Source: Siphonodentalium dalli (Eukaryota; Mollusca; Scaphopoda; Gadilida; Siphonodentaliidae). Taken from it: a stretch of 64,000 nt of DNA. Numbering within the stretch: position 1 is the first letter of the stretch; each line of letters opens with the position of its first letter. The stretch spans positions 63,640,609 to 63,704,608 of the forward strand of contig CP136066.1 of the NCBI GenBank assembly GCA_032622095.1, in the 5' to 3' direction. The translations under genes and the position numbers were made by a program. Under the pieces are notes generated by a model. That model was given only the letters and a program-made list of their open reading frames with translations. It was not told the origin of the DNA and ran no database searches. Shown piece by piece: positions 11,656-22,800 of this stretch.

Positions 11656-12281
11656 ATGTCGGACAAAGGTAATCTTCAGTCGGCTGACAATACTCTCAGT
11701 CCATTTGATCTGTCACATGGCCACGGAAGCCATCACATCAACGAGACGACACCTAAAATTGTGAGCAGTACTCCGTAACGGGATAGAGGTTCTGATGACA
11801 GTATCCTGGCTGGCATGGATTCCAAAAAAAAACAAGAGATGAAACCCTCATGTATACCTCGTCGGTGTTTGGGGGGGGCACTTACGCCAATAGCACGATG
11901 CGATTGCCACATTCCAAACCTGCAAGCAGTGACGGATAACCAATGATACATGCGGTTAATTATCCGACAGCATATACTTAGGGATCTCTCAACCCACTCC
12001 TCCCAAACTAGCTAAGCCTTAACAGACAGTTTGTTGAACCTACGTCAGACAGCCACTTCGTCACCGGAATGATTGAGGCATTTCAGAACCCACTGGTCGA
12101 AGAAACCTTGAGACCTGTGAAACATGCAGCGACTAAAGCTGTTGAGGACGCAGACGATCTGGACAAAATAACTTCTCGACTGGAAGCAATCGTCAAAAAT
12201 CAACAACGAGAGATAACCAGCCTACGAAACGAAAATGATAGACTCAGTAAACCGCTTGGCAACCATCCTGTATCCAGTTGA
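11656..12281 (+). pseudogene. Broken ORF with C-terminal coiled coil, possibly retroelement ORF1
   Basis: From ATG at 11656 a coding-like stretch begins MSDKGNLQSADNTLSPFDL and runs about 40 codons to a stop; coding-like sequence continues in other frames. The last intact piece is the 70-codon frame 12069-12281. It contains a heptad-like helix (DLDKITSRLEAIVKNQQREI) before the stop. Codon composition is more GC-rich than the flanks. At least two frame changes and one in-frame stop are needed to connect the parts, so it is non-functional. A polar N-terminus plus coiled coil would suit a non-LTR ORF1 or gag-like protein, but no zinc knuckle or other diagnostic motif is visible. Confidence 0.4.
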
Positions 12282-12299
12282 TCAATTTTATCCTAATGG

Positions 12300-13115
12300 G
12301 CCAGAATAGCCACAGAGTTTGGTTCATCTAAGTTCCGTCTCAAAGTTTTGCAATATTTCTGGAAATGTCAGTGGTGACAATAGTAACAATTAACCATGGT
12401 CCATCAAGCATGTTAGTATTCAATGTATAGAAGTCAGAATAGCCAATTATATACATCAAACACAACTTGTTAGCGATTGCCATTTTTGCAGCCATTTTGA
12501 GCCAAAGTAACAATTTTGGTTCCAATGAGTTGGAATATTTATAAGTAATGAAATGCTTCACTGACATTACAAAGTTCTGTTCATTTCTTGTTGAAATATG
12601 ACTAGAAACCCATTTGTGATTTTTGTTGTTGAAATTTTATACCGTATTCTGTAAACTCGATTTTTTAGGGATCGAAAGGGGCTAGGACCCCAATAATTGC
12701 ACATTTCATTGCTCAAATGATCGGCTAATATAATATAATACAAAATAAAGTCACATTTCTCAACCAGTTCCAAACAGCATAAACTGATCTGGAAGATATT
12801 TCAAATTCCGGCTGCCATTTTGGCGGCCATCTTGGGTGGGGAGTTTCAATTTTGCCTCACAAAAGTGGAATTATGTCTTAGCTTCACAATAATATATACA
12901 TTTGTATACATTTTACAAGATTTTCCCGCCATAATTTGCATCAAACTGACTTAGGGCCTGGTTTGAAAAACGGCGGCCATGATGGACGCTATCTTGTCTG
13001 GAGTCTACACGGCCACGTTTTTTCTTGTTAACATTGCTAAACAGGACATAATAAGGGACAAAATAGTCGGGTAAAGTTAAGTCCCATGGGGGGTGCAAGG
13101 GCACCCGTATCGGTT
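12300..13115. mobile_element. Diverged fold-back family copy
   Basis: Segment 12955-13110 matches the right end of the 4826-5740 element, including 'catcttgtctggagtct' (with one change), 'ttttttcttgttaaca' and 'gtcccatggggggtgcaag'. Segment 12800-12835 has the paired 'ttggcggccatcttgg' motif and 12465-12490 a weaker 'gcagccattttg'. Only one terminus is recognisable, so this is a truncated or strongly diverged member. Confidence 0.6.
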
Positions 13116-13301
13116 CCCATAATACATGATGGGACTCTAGATAAGGTTACAATTAGTGTTGTACATGTCATAATGTTGTGCCCGTGATCAGTTCATCATT
13201 AAGGTGTATAAGTATAAGAATATATAGATGGTAAAAAGTGTCCGCCATTATGTATTTATATTTGATAATTCTTTGCGGAACGAGCTGGAACGAGGGCTCC
13301 T

Positions 13302-13711
13302 TTAAGGAGGAGGCCAAGTGACCAATTTGGAATGGGCATTTCCATGCAAATCACCGCAGCAAACGTTACAGAGTTGCAAATATTTCTGGGTGTGTCTTTA
13401 TGCGGTATTCAAAACAATACATATGTATCTGGCTGGTTGGCATATAATTTGCTCCATTAGAAAGTTGGGGTATATATTTTTGAATTTTATATTGATTTTT
13501 TTCAAAACGAGGTCAAGTGTTGTAATTCCAGAAACAAATTCTCAAAAATAAATTTATAGCAAACATTGGCCCAGCCGCCAAATAAATATTATGTGTGTTT
13601 AATGATATAGTGCTTTAGTCCACATACAACGTTCTTGCTTCATATATAACTTTATGGCGAAATTTGCATGGAAATCCCCATTCAAAATATGTCACTTAAC
13701 CTCCCCCTTAA
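13302..13711. mobile_element. MITE with ~50-bp terminal inverted repeats
   Basis: The left end TTAAGGAGGAGGCCAAGTGA and right end TCACTTAACCTCCCCCTTAA are near-perfect inverse copies. Similarity continues inward through 'gggcatttccatgcaaat' and 'atttgcatggaaatcccc'. The ~300-bp interior is AT-rich and non-coding. Confidence 0.8.
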
Positions 13712-13875
13712 TAATCAAAATGCACAATCTTACACAACGCACTTATGTAAACAAAGTCTGATGACACAGACCGTGCCATTCTGAAATGCATGTGTTTTTA
13801 TTTACTTATATATGTATGCTCGTTGTACTTGTGTTCAAAATCGTTTATATATCACAAATACCATGAACATTAGTT

Positions 13876-14150
13876 TAACCTTTTCTAAAGCATCATAGAT
13901 GAGTAGTTATCCCATAGGAAATGTTCCGATAATAAGTTTTAACACTTTCAATACTAAAGCATCATTGGCGAGTAGTTATCCCATAGGAAATGTTCAGATA
14001 ATAAGTTAACCCTTTCTGTACTAAAGCATCAATGGTCAGTATTTATCCCATAGGAAATGTTCAGATAATAAGTTAAACACTTTCTATACTAATGCATCAT
14101 TGATGAGTAGTTATTCCATAGGACATGTTCAGACAATAAGTTCAACAAAC
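13876..14150. repeat. ~71-bp tandem repeat, four copies
   Basis: Four consecutive units contain 'actaaagcatcattg', 'gagtagttatcccatagg' and 'aaatgttcagataataag'. A single further unit occurs at 40588-40660, ending in the same 'aagttcaacaaacga' sequence as the last unit here. Confidence 0.9.
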
Positions 14151-15090
14151 GACCAAAGTTAAACTTATTTCCTCAATAAATAGAGCTCCTGCCGAATGAA
14201 CCCGAACGAATGAGTGGCTGCGATCAAACTCCAATTGCAGAATTTGTTCCCGTTCCTATGCTGGTTTCGACACTGTCACATCGTACAAAATGTAAATAAT
14301 AGCGAGTTTGCGATACCCGTCCGACGGGTACGTGTACCAGTAGATCCAGGTAGATCGGTGAAAATCGTCACGGTCATTTGCGTACTTTGAATGCAGCACA
14401 TAAAGCGATAGGGATTTGGAACGGGTAGATGTATCCCATTGACTGGTAGTCTTTCGCTAAAGTTTTCTCACTCAAAAGTACATTAGTTCTACGAAATAAC
14501 AGTTAGCTATGCATTAATCTATTTATTGCACGATTTCATTGCCAAATCTCATTGATACATTTGTCATTTAAGCCATGTTTTATGTTCAAAGTATCGAGGC
14601 GGCTTCTAACACTAAGATAACTATGGAACGCCGATTTGTTTACTGACAACTGTCTTCACTCAAGTAATGACATGTTATGATTAAGAGAGTGAGTTGGCGG
14701 TGCTATACGCAGTCTCGACACAGGGACATAATTATAGGGGGTCTCCGCGTTGAGAAGGTGTGTCCACCTTCAAAGTCCCAACTATACACCCCCTTAAACC
14801 ACACCAAACAGATGTTTGTGCGTAATTCAAATTGTGCACGCCGTTGGGCTCTGATTCCCCCCAACTGATCCTTCACTGTCCTGAATATTATTGTGGACTG
14901 TTCTAAATGGATCAGTAGTCTTGTTGCAGAAGTCCTGTGATGGGGGGGGGGTCCACCTTGCCGACCATGCAGTACGAGAACAGTTTTGTAGATATGAACC
15001 TGGAAATTGCAAAATCATAACATCTAGTGGTCTAACACCAGGCAAATTCACGCCCTGGTTTGTTTTTCACAAATTAATGATCAGTATTAG
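14151..15090. other. No gene recognised; G-tract and short repeat pieces
   Basis: Contains 'aatagcgagtttgcgatac' near 14300, which has an inverted relative near 17345, and a G-run at 14942-14950. Open frames are short and unconvincing. Confidence 0.4.
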
Positions 15091-15096
15091 ACCAGG

Positions 15097-15440
15097 GCAT
15101 ACCGGGTCGACCATGGTTCGGTCTGGTATGAGAACGTTTTGAAATCTGAACATGAAAATTTATAAATTATTGACTTTCCTCAAGCTTTACATTTGTTGGA
15201 TATTTCCAACCTGCTGTTGACCATATAGCCCGAATGTTTTTATACCAAAAGTAGGAATATTTGCAAATGTTGGTCTAAAACTATAAAAAAAATCCCCACT
15301 AATACATTTTTGGAAAATCAAACTGAATGACAGAATAATTTCAACGTATGTTTTGGTGTGTTAGGTATATGCAATATCCAACTGTTGACAAAAGTTGGGG
15401 TGATACACCCCACCCTCTCGCCACGTCCCCTATCGACCCT
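15097..15440 (+). repeat. Interspersed repeat with palindromic head, copy A
   Basis: Begins with a near-palindrome whose centre is TCGACCATGGTTCGG (15097-15129). It continues with 'ttggatatttccaacctg', 'gcaaatgttggtcta', 'aatatccaactgttgac' and a terminal 'gttggggtgatacacccc'. The same order occurs at 42228-42735, and inverted pieces occur at 49920-50300 and 63740-64000. No coding. Confidence 0.7.
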
Positions 15441-15799
15441 TTGTGTATGGGCAAAAGTACACCGTGAATGTGTTACACGATTGAATACAACCGTTCAGTT
15501 ATTGTACCTTATGTGGTGGTGACTGATTTCTCATTTTAATATAGATATTTGACTTTTGAACGGACATGGCGCATTTGAACCCCAAGACTGTTGTATATAA
15601 TTGTAGTGGCCGATAGTGACACCAAATACTGATATACACACCTCATACTCGGCACAATCTTACCGTCATCAGAGCGACTTTTAGCTGTTTTCTTTAAAAA
15701 TACGCTCTTTAAAAAATCGTCAGTTGTGGGTTGCACCCCACAATTTACTCAAACAAAAGATCGCACCCCACATGGGTATGTGCAGTCACCCCACAAGTA

Positions 15800-16650
15800 T
15801 ACTTTGGCCAGTACGTCCGTCCGGGCGTCTGTCCGTTAACCTGGTTTCCGGATGATAACTTTAGTTAGAGTGAACCAAATTCAATAAAATTTGGTATGTG
15901 GGTTTATTAGCCGAAAAGTAAGTTCAAGTTCGAATTTGGGTTCCGCCCGCCAATTTTCACCGGAGTTATGCCCCTTATTTGACGTTTTTTGACTTAGAAA
16001 ATTCTTGAAATTTGTTGTCCGGATGATAACTTTAGTATAGTTCATCGGAATGAATCCAAATTTGGTATATTACTTTCTCCCACCAAAACACACATTTTTG
16101 GCAGAGTTATGCCCCTTTTTCGACTCAGAAAATTTTGTTTTTCTTATGTTTTTTGGTTTCCGGATGATAACTCGATTTTGGAATGTTTATACGCAAAACC
16201 CGTTTTTTGTGGATTACATATATATAGCTAAAGTCCGAATTTCGTTTTAATCCGATAATTTTTGCGAGAGTTATGGCCCCTTTTTTTACGTAATTTGACT
16301 TAGAATATCCCTGAAATTTGTTGGCCGGATGATAACTTTAGTTGGAGTGAACCGATTTCAATCAAATTTGGTATGTGGGTTTATTAGGAGAAAATACAGC
16401 TCAAGTTCGAATTTGGGTTCCGTCCACCAATTTTCACCGGAGTTATGCCCCTTATTTGACGTAATTTGACTTAAAAAAAATCCCTGAAATTTGTTGTCCG
16501 GATGATAACTATACTAGAGCTTATCGGATTCAATGATAATTTGGTATATTACTTTCTCCCACCAAAACACAGGTCAAGTTCAAATTTGAGTTCCGTCCGC
16601 CAATTTTTACCAGAGTTATGCCCCTTTTTTACCAGTTTCCGCCGACCCAA
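15800..16650 (-). repeat. Tandem-module repeat with (GTCC)-type end (pearl-like)
   Basis: Five modules starting at about 15843, 16014, 16150, 16320 and 16495 each begin near 'tgtccggatgataac' and include 'aaatttggtat' and 'agttatgcccctt'. Spacing is 136-175 bp. The array is preceded by 'acgtccgtccgggcgtctgtcc' split over 15811-15835, the complement of the GGAC tracts that end other arrays in this window, so the element is read on the minus strand. Core modules next to a tetranucleotide tract is the structure described for bivalve pearl elements. Confidence 0.7.
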
Positions 16651-16750
16651 GAGAGGGCGTATTTTGCACGCCCAGCGTAGCTCTTGTTCTACCTACATCC
16701 GGTTTAGACCCAGACAAATATCCAAGTTCTTGGGATGAATATTCCCTTGC

Positions 16751-17413
16751 CCGACCCTTCGAAAGATTCCAACCCATTACCAGTTATATGACTAAATATT
16801 CCCCAACTAATATAAGGGGCAATTTCGGTCTTATATCTGACTAAAAGTGCATGCATGTAGGACATTCTTGGACCCTGGGTCTAAACCAACACATTTTACA
16901 CCGAATAATGGTTGGATTATTAAATTAGCGTAATTGTATATTTGTGCTATCATAACATATGTTCTCAGTCAGAAAATTCCATCTGTTCTAGACGACACTC
17001 GAACGGTCTGGGAAATTACTTATGAGAGCTAATTATTGAAAATGTTACCAAAATGAGTCAAAGAAAGACGCCAACCCCTTCCACTTTCGCCTCGTCCCTG
17101 GTTAATGCAATCCATTATCCACGCAGATGTCCATCATATAACCATAACAGCAAGTATAACGTCGGCCAAGAAAGCGAATGCGGATAACAATTTCTCTATA
17201 TCATATATATTGTGCTGCAATTGGCTCACCATACACTACCCGTCGATATGCTTAATTCTACCCGTAAAACAGTTTGCGATTTCAAAACGTGTACCGGTAC
17301 GGGTAGCTACCAGTACCCGTACCGGTACCCGTACCCGTTTGAAATCGTAAACTCGCTATTACCATTTTTTTCTGTTTCTTTTTACGGGTCACAAGGTCTT
17401 CTCTATTTTCCGA
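16751..17413. other. No gene recognised; GTACCGGTAC-rich patch
   Basis: 17288-17340 is a cluster of CCGTACC/GGTACGGG words ('accggtacgggtagctac'), self-complementary and able to fold. The rest is unique AT-rich DNA. Confidence 0.4.
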
Positions 17414-18554
17414 TTAAACCGCGACGTGGATAGAGGGTGCCAGAATTCTAGTATTAATACGGTATTGAAACCATCGGTATTTCGTACTTGTGCAACATTT
17501 GAAAGGATTTTCTAAGATTCTTGACCACTCATCATCTCCCATTGTCTCCATCAGTTCTGATGACCATTTGTCTTTATATTTATGGGAAATAGTTTCGTTG
17601 TTAGTAAATATACTATATGTATCTTTCGTTTCCATATTATATATCGTGAATAATTGAAAAGGCATAATAGGTCGTGGTAGAGGTTTAGATGGCCCGCTGT
17701 CTATGCGTTCGTTAGAAACTGTTTTACATGTCTGAATATTCTGCTATACGATAAAAAGTCTATTTTAATTTGATATTTTCGTTCGTATTCATCTCTTGTT
17801 AATAAAACTCCTTCGTCATTTATTATATCGTTGACCAGATAAATGCCCTTGTTTTCTAATCCGCTACATTGTATTGTTTTCCCGTTCAAACTAATATTTG
17901 GATTATCGTTAATTATATTGCTGTACCACTGCGACATGTTTGCGGGAGATATTATGGTGCAAAATTTGGCCCATGATTCTACTACTTCTATCCAGATAGG
18001 ATTGGAAATATTCTTAATGTAGTTTCTTAGTTGCTTTGGGCTTGATAGATACCATTTTTCAGGTAGATGTTGATTATTGCCGTAAAGATATTCGCCCAGT
18101 TACATGTTTTTAAAAATAAGTTTCTTTATCCAAGATAATTTCATTAAACACATAAAATTCCCTATGTCAACCATTTTACACCCACCAACTGAGTACGACC
18201 CTTGTAGTTGCTTCCTGGAGATTCTGTCCACTTTGCTGTTCCAAATGAAGTTATATAGTTTTGTGGTTAACTATTTAATGAATTCACCATTGGGATTAGG
18301 AATTGTTTGAAAAAGAAAAGATAATTTTTATAAGATTAGTGACTTTATAACAGTAATACGAACATTTAGACCACAAATTTAGCATATTGTCTAACTTAAC
18401 CATAGTTGTTTCATAATTATTGATAAACATATTGTGTTCCTTCAGACAGAATGTAGTGCCTCGTAATCAGAAAGAAGTTGGATTCCACTGAATTTTCCAT
18501 CTATCGCATATGACTTCAGTAAAATCATGCTTACTACCAATCCACACCTCAAAC
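17414..18554 (-). pseudogene. L1/Tx1-like LINE ORF2, C-terminal remnant
   Basis: Read on the minus strand, successive frames give hallmarks of the region after the reverse-transcriptase palm in L1/Tx1-type ORF2. In order: VWIGSKHDF (about 18530), KLDNMLNLWSK (about 18400), NFIWNSKVDRISRKQL then SYSVGGCKMVDIGNFM then LSWIKKLIF (about 18250-18105), SLNGKTIQCSGLENKGIYLV (17701-17937) and KYRWFQYRINTRIL (17414-17665). The expected Cys/His knuckle after RIL is not seen. Several frameshifts and stops show it is dead. The 5' side ends exactly where the fold-back element begins at 18555, so the insertion or a rearrangement cut it. Confidence 0.85.
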
Positions 18555-20516
18555 GTTAACAACCGAACAAAGTTAGAGGAGCCATTAAGATTAGTGGGGC
18601 GAAGTTGAGTCCTGGTGGGGGGGGGGGGGGGTTGCAGAGGTCTACTAATATTTCCTGGACTAACCGAGATACACCGTACCAACTATGAAACTATGCGTGG
18701 CCTAATTACAACTGATTTATCAATGAATATTTGTAATACTTTGCCGTCACAAATATTCATTGATAAATCAGTTGTAATTAGGCCACGCATAGTTCCATAG
18801 TTGGCACGGTGTATCTCGGTTAGTCCAGGAGATATTGGTAGACCTCTGCACCCCCCAGGACTCAACTTCACCCCACTAATTTTCTTTCTTAATGGCTCCT
18901 CTAATTTTTTTCCGTTGTTAACAAGAAAACAAAGTGGCCGCAGAGACTCCAGACAAGATGGCGTCCATCATGGCGGTCAGTTTTTTTTTATGCACCAGGT
19001 CTCTTTGATCGCCGTTATAGTAAAGATGATGTCACATGCGGTCTTGTTTTCCGTTCGATTTGTTATGGTAATATACAATCCTTACAAATTAGACAAAAAT
19101 CCGACATAAAATTCCAATATGGCGGCCAAGATGGCCGCCGAAATGTGAACATATGCTATTTTTCGGACATTTCACCACCTTTCGATTGTCTCTGTGGGAA
19201 AATATTGACACATTGGCGCGACTTTATACATTTATCGTCTAGAAGAGTCATTGCCGAAAACATGGGCAACATAATATACATTCCATGCTAGATATCTTTG
19301 TCCGATTTCACGTTTTCCCAAATGCCGGTATAATCCGGTCAAAGCCAGATCGACGCTAATAACGCAATGTCTGTTTCGAATCAATGAGTGTTATTGCTAT
19401 TATTACTCCAGCCATGATTATATATGTGCAGGGGATACTCGGATTAGGATTCGTCTTTTACTTGAGTTGGGGAATATTGATCCAAATCCAAGATGGCGGC
19501 CAATATGGCCACCAGAAATGAAAAAAAACACCGAAAATCGCTGATTTTAACATCAGTGAGAGTTATTGTCACGACAACTCCACAACTGCTTACTATTGTG
19601 AGTTGGGAACACTGAGTCGAAGAACTGTCCTTATATTGCATCCAAATAAAAATCCCCCAAATCCAAAATGGCGCACACAATGGCGGACAGATATAGAAAA
19701 ATCACCGAAAATCCCTCATATTCACATCATTGGGCGTTATTGTCGAGACAACTCCACACATGCTTACAGCTGAGTTGGAAATACTGTGGTGAAGTAATTA
19801 CCTTACATCCCATGCAAGAAATGGTTTTCCAAATCTACGATGGCGGCCAAAATGGCGACCGTTATTTGAAAACACGCCTACATTCCTTTACTTTCTTACG
19901 ATGGGCGTTATTGTTGTGCGAATTCTACCCACCATTACATGTTGATATGGAATATTGATATGAAGTATTCATTTGAGTTTGGCAATTGATACTCAAGGTC
20001 AAGATGGCAGCTAAAATCGATATTTTCACATACAAATTTCAACTTTTTGTCATAATATCGATATGTATGGACGAAACTACACACAAACCATCTATTAGTT
20101 CAACTTAAAACGTATCAAAACGCATAACATTGCTCTTGTCCTTCTGGAAGTACGAACAGCCACAATTAATATCGCGATGTGGCATTTCGAAATCCATTCG
20201 ACACTTCGCGCCGATAATGGCCGTAACCGTAGGTGCGCCGAATAGCCACATTAGAACAATTACCTGATAACAGATTCTGATTTGCCACGTCCTTAATGAT
20301 CTTGACCAGTTTCCATTTCTTTGCCTGATAAATCTAGGTCGCTCACACCGACAAAGTATTCAACACTTCATGGGAGAAGGGTCTCTCTAATCATAACGTT
20401 TCAAACAATTAATTTTCCACTGTCTAGCTCAAGATTTTAAATACTTGCTAAATATGGGATTTGTTCGTCATCTTGAACTAGCAAGGCATATAATACAAGC
20501 TTACAGATGGATAATA

Positions 20517-20691
20517 CAAAAGTTATTATACAATGTTGTGTACAGTATGAATTTTTATTGTACTCGTCCAGGTTGTGGTGAAAAGTCATATTGGACTCGA
20601 CACTGCATGTCTCGTCCAATATGACTTTTCACCACAACCTGGACTCGTACAAGAAAAACACAAACTGTACACAACATTGTATAATAACTTT
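20517..20691. mobile_element. Palindromic MITE, copy 1
   Basis: Nearly perfect palindrome centred at about 20604; the arms include 'tactcgtccaggttgtggtg' and 'aaaagtcatattggactcg' with their inverses. A second copy is at 58690-58860, which shows the palindrome is a mobile or duplicated unit. Confidence 0.85.
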
Positions 20692-20748
20692 ATAATATTA
20701 ATTGATAGAATCATTTCCCGACAGATGTTTTCGATTGATGGTTATTAT

Positions 20749-21077
20749 GGCTGAAGGGGTCACTCTCACCAAAAAAGTGCTGAAGGGTACACAGGGTTTG
20801 AAAATGTGCTGAAGGGTACACAGGGTTTGTGATCGCCACTAACAACGTTACTTAAACTGTGTTTCTGAAAGTATGGTGCCCATTAGCAGTTTGTTTTCAG
20901 TTCATTTTATTTTAATGTTCATTGGAACGTAAACAATTATTCTCTAACATAAATCATGGCAGATACGAAAACTAAACGTCATTTAGAACGACATTTCAAA
21001 CCCTGTGTACCCTTCAGCATATTTTCAAAACCTGTGTACCCTTCAGCACTTTTTTTGGTGAGAGAGACCCCTTCGGC
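20749..21077. mobile_element. MITE with duplicated motif in each arm
   Basis: The ends are GGCTGAAGGGGTCACTCTC and an inverse GAGAGAGACCCCTTCGGC. Each arm contains two copies of 'gctgaagggtacacagg' (or its inverse) in tandem. The 160-bp interior is non-coding. Confidence 0.8.
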
Positions 21078-21302
21078 GTTACCCCGGAAATTATAACATA
21101 AAACTGGTTAGGAAGAGATAGACCGTATTTAAGGTTAAACATCCATATTTTTTAGCCACCTGTTGGTGACTTATTGTACATAATAGTTGGGGCCACCGCA
21201 TATCATATCCATAAATTTTGGTAAACTTTTCCAACAGAAAGCAAATTTCAACCCCGACAGGGCATCATTTGCAAATTTCGGTTGGGAGGTCAATATTTTT
21301 AT

Positions 21303-21412
21303 TATATAGAGAGTAATCAATTGGTTTCGAGATTTATGTTAAATAATTCACGAGAGGCGAGGGACGTTGGTAAGAAGCATAATTCTCGGAACTAATTGAT
21401 TACTCTATATAT
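21303..21412. repeat. Inverted repeat hairpin
   Basis: Arms of about 37 bp, 'tatagagagtaatcaattgg' and its inverse 'ctaattgattactctatat', flank a 38-bp loop. Confidence 0.75.
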
Positions 21413-22081
21413 TACACTTCTGCATCAATTTGGTTCGCCAAATATTAATAAAACACACATAATTAATGTTTGAAAGTCCCGATGTGGAGAAAGATCAACC
21501 ATCGAAAATTCAGTCTAGATCAGTAAGCGACGTAACGTCAATGACATCACGGGAAATGACACAATTCACTAGTGACATTACCATTTTAATTAACAGCGTC
21601 GTCAATGGAAATCGCACATAGGAGTGTAATAAAGTTTCATTTTAGACAATTTTAGTCACGGGGGTTCAACTGCGCCTCAAATTATGATTCTGTTCCGTGA
21701 AATGTCACGCTTCCAAATCGGTACGATACGTCTCACTTCCGATTTGACGTGTTTTTTTCTTCTTCTATGAAGTTATTTGAATAAAGAGAGAGACTCAGAA
21801 GACCGGGTAAGTCTCATTCAAGCTAATCATGTCCCACGGACGTTTCTCGTTCAACCCATATTCTCAGAACATGCAAAAAATATATTTTGTTTTTGTTTTT
21901 GACAATTTGTGTAAACAATATTTATTTGAACAAAAGAACAGAACAGAAGATTGGCAGTTATACATATAGAAAAACAAATAGTTCAAATGAGGATTGGATA
22001 ACAAGCCATAAGCCTATGGCTTTTATAAAAAAAAAAATCCTTTCCTCTAGAAATGTTACCCCAAGTGTCAATACAGACGGC

Positions 22082-22800
22082 TACATGGTAAAGAGGACGG
22101 GAATTTGAATATTGTTCTGTGTTTTCAAATAAATGTTGGGAAGTTAGTTAAGCGAGTGCAGGAATGAGAAAGATGGATATGTGATATAAGGGAGAAGATA
22201 ATGAAATAGGTAGGAAAGATAATGAAGTAGGTAGGAAAGAAGTGTGATAAATGGTGTGTACAATATTGCCTCAGTCATAATCTAAATTTTATATTATGGT
22301 TTTAAATCATGGTGTAATGTCCAATATGGAAACGGAATTAGAGGCCAAATACGTCTCGGCACCCAGGGGAGATGATACATGAAGCTAAGTATATATAAGG
22401 ACCATTGTTATACTGGAAGTGTGTATCAATAATCTAAATACAGTTATTGAGTACAATCAGTATTAAGTACATCAATATGCCAAGGTCAGCACGGTTGCTC
22501 AATGGGCAGACAGTCGGATATGCCCGAACACAAGGTGCAGTTGACAATTCTAATTTCGTGTGCTTCTGTCACTACAAATGACCGGTCCTACTAAAGCCCG
22601 ACCGCACCCGATCGTACCCGACCGCACCGTCCCGAGAGGTCCAATCGAGATGGTTCGGGCAATATCGTGCAGGATAGACCTGTATGTATACCAAAGTCCC
22701 AATCCCAAAGTCGATATATCAAGCGGAAACGGCATTGTTAACCCCTAACTTGCGGCGGATTCCGCATGGGTATTCGCTGCATGATATGATGTCTCTTTCC
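22082..22800 (+). repeat. 0.72-kb dispersed duplicate, copy 1
   Basis: Near-identical by eye to 31731-32453, with scattered substitutions and small indels. It contains direct 'gataatgaaataggtagg' and 'gataatgaagtaggtagg' repeats, a TATA-like 'agtatatataagga' at about 22388-22401, the tRNA-like stretch 22488-22564, and from 22584 the terminus GGTCCTACTAAAGCCCGACC shared with the element at 30.8-33.4 kb. No open frame spans it. The high identity points to recent duplication or transposition. Confidence 0.85.
22488..22564 (+). other. tRNA-like sequence (degenerate), copy 1
   Basis: An A-box-like TTGCTCAATGG lies 7 bases after 'agcacgg', and a weak B-box-like 'agttgacaattc' lies about 40 bases later. 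'agcacg' can pair imperfectly with 'cgtgtgct' at the 3' end, as in an acceptor stem. No good anticodon arm or intact B box is seen, so it is not a functional tRNA gene. A SINE-type head or a tRNA pseudogene is the likeliest reading. Confidence 0.4.

Noticed and set aside
22314-22472. Solo LTR (TG...CA with TATA box) inside the 0.72-kb duplicate
   Set aside because: TATA-like box and TGTAATG...TACA ends are suggestive, but no primer-binding site, target-site duplication or second LTR is visible.
22488-22564. Functional tRNA gene
   Set aside because: A-box fits 10 of 11 positions, but the B box and anticodon arm do not form; called only tRNA-like.
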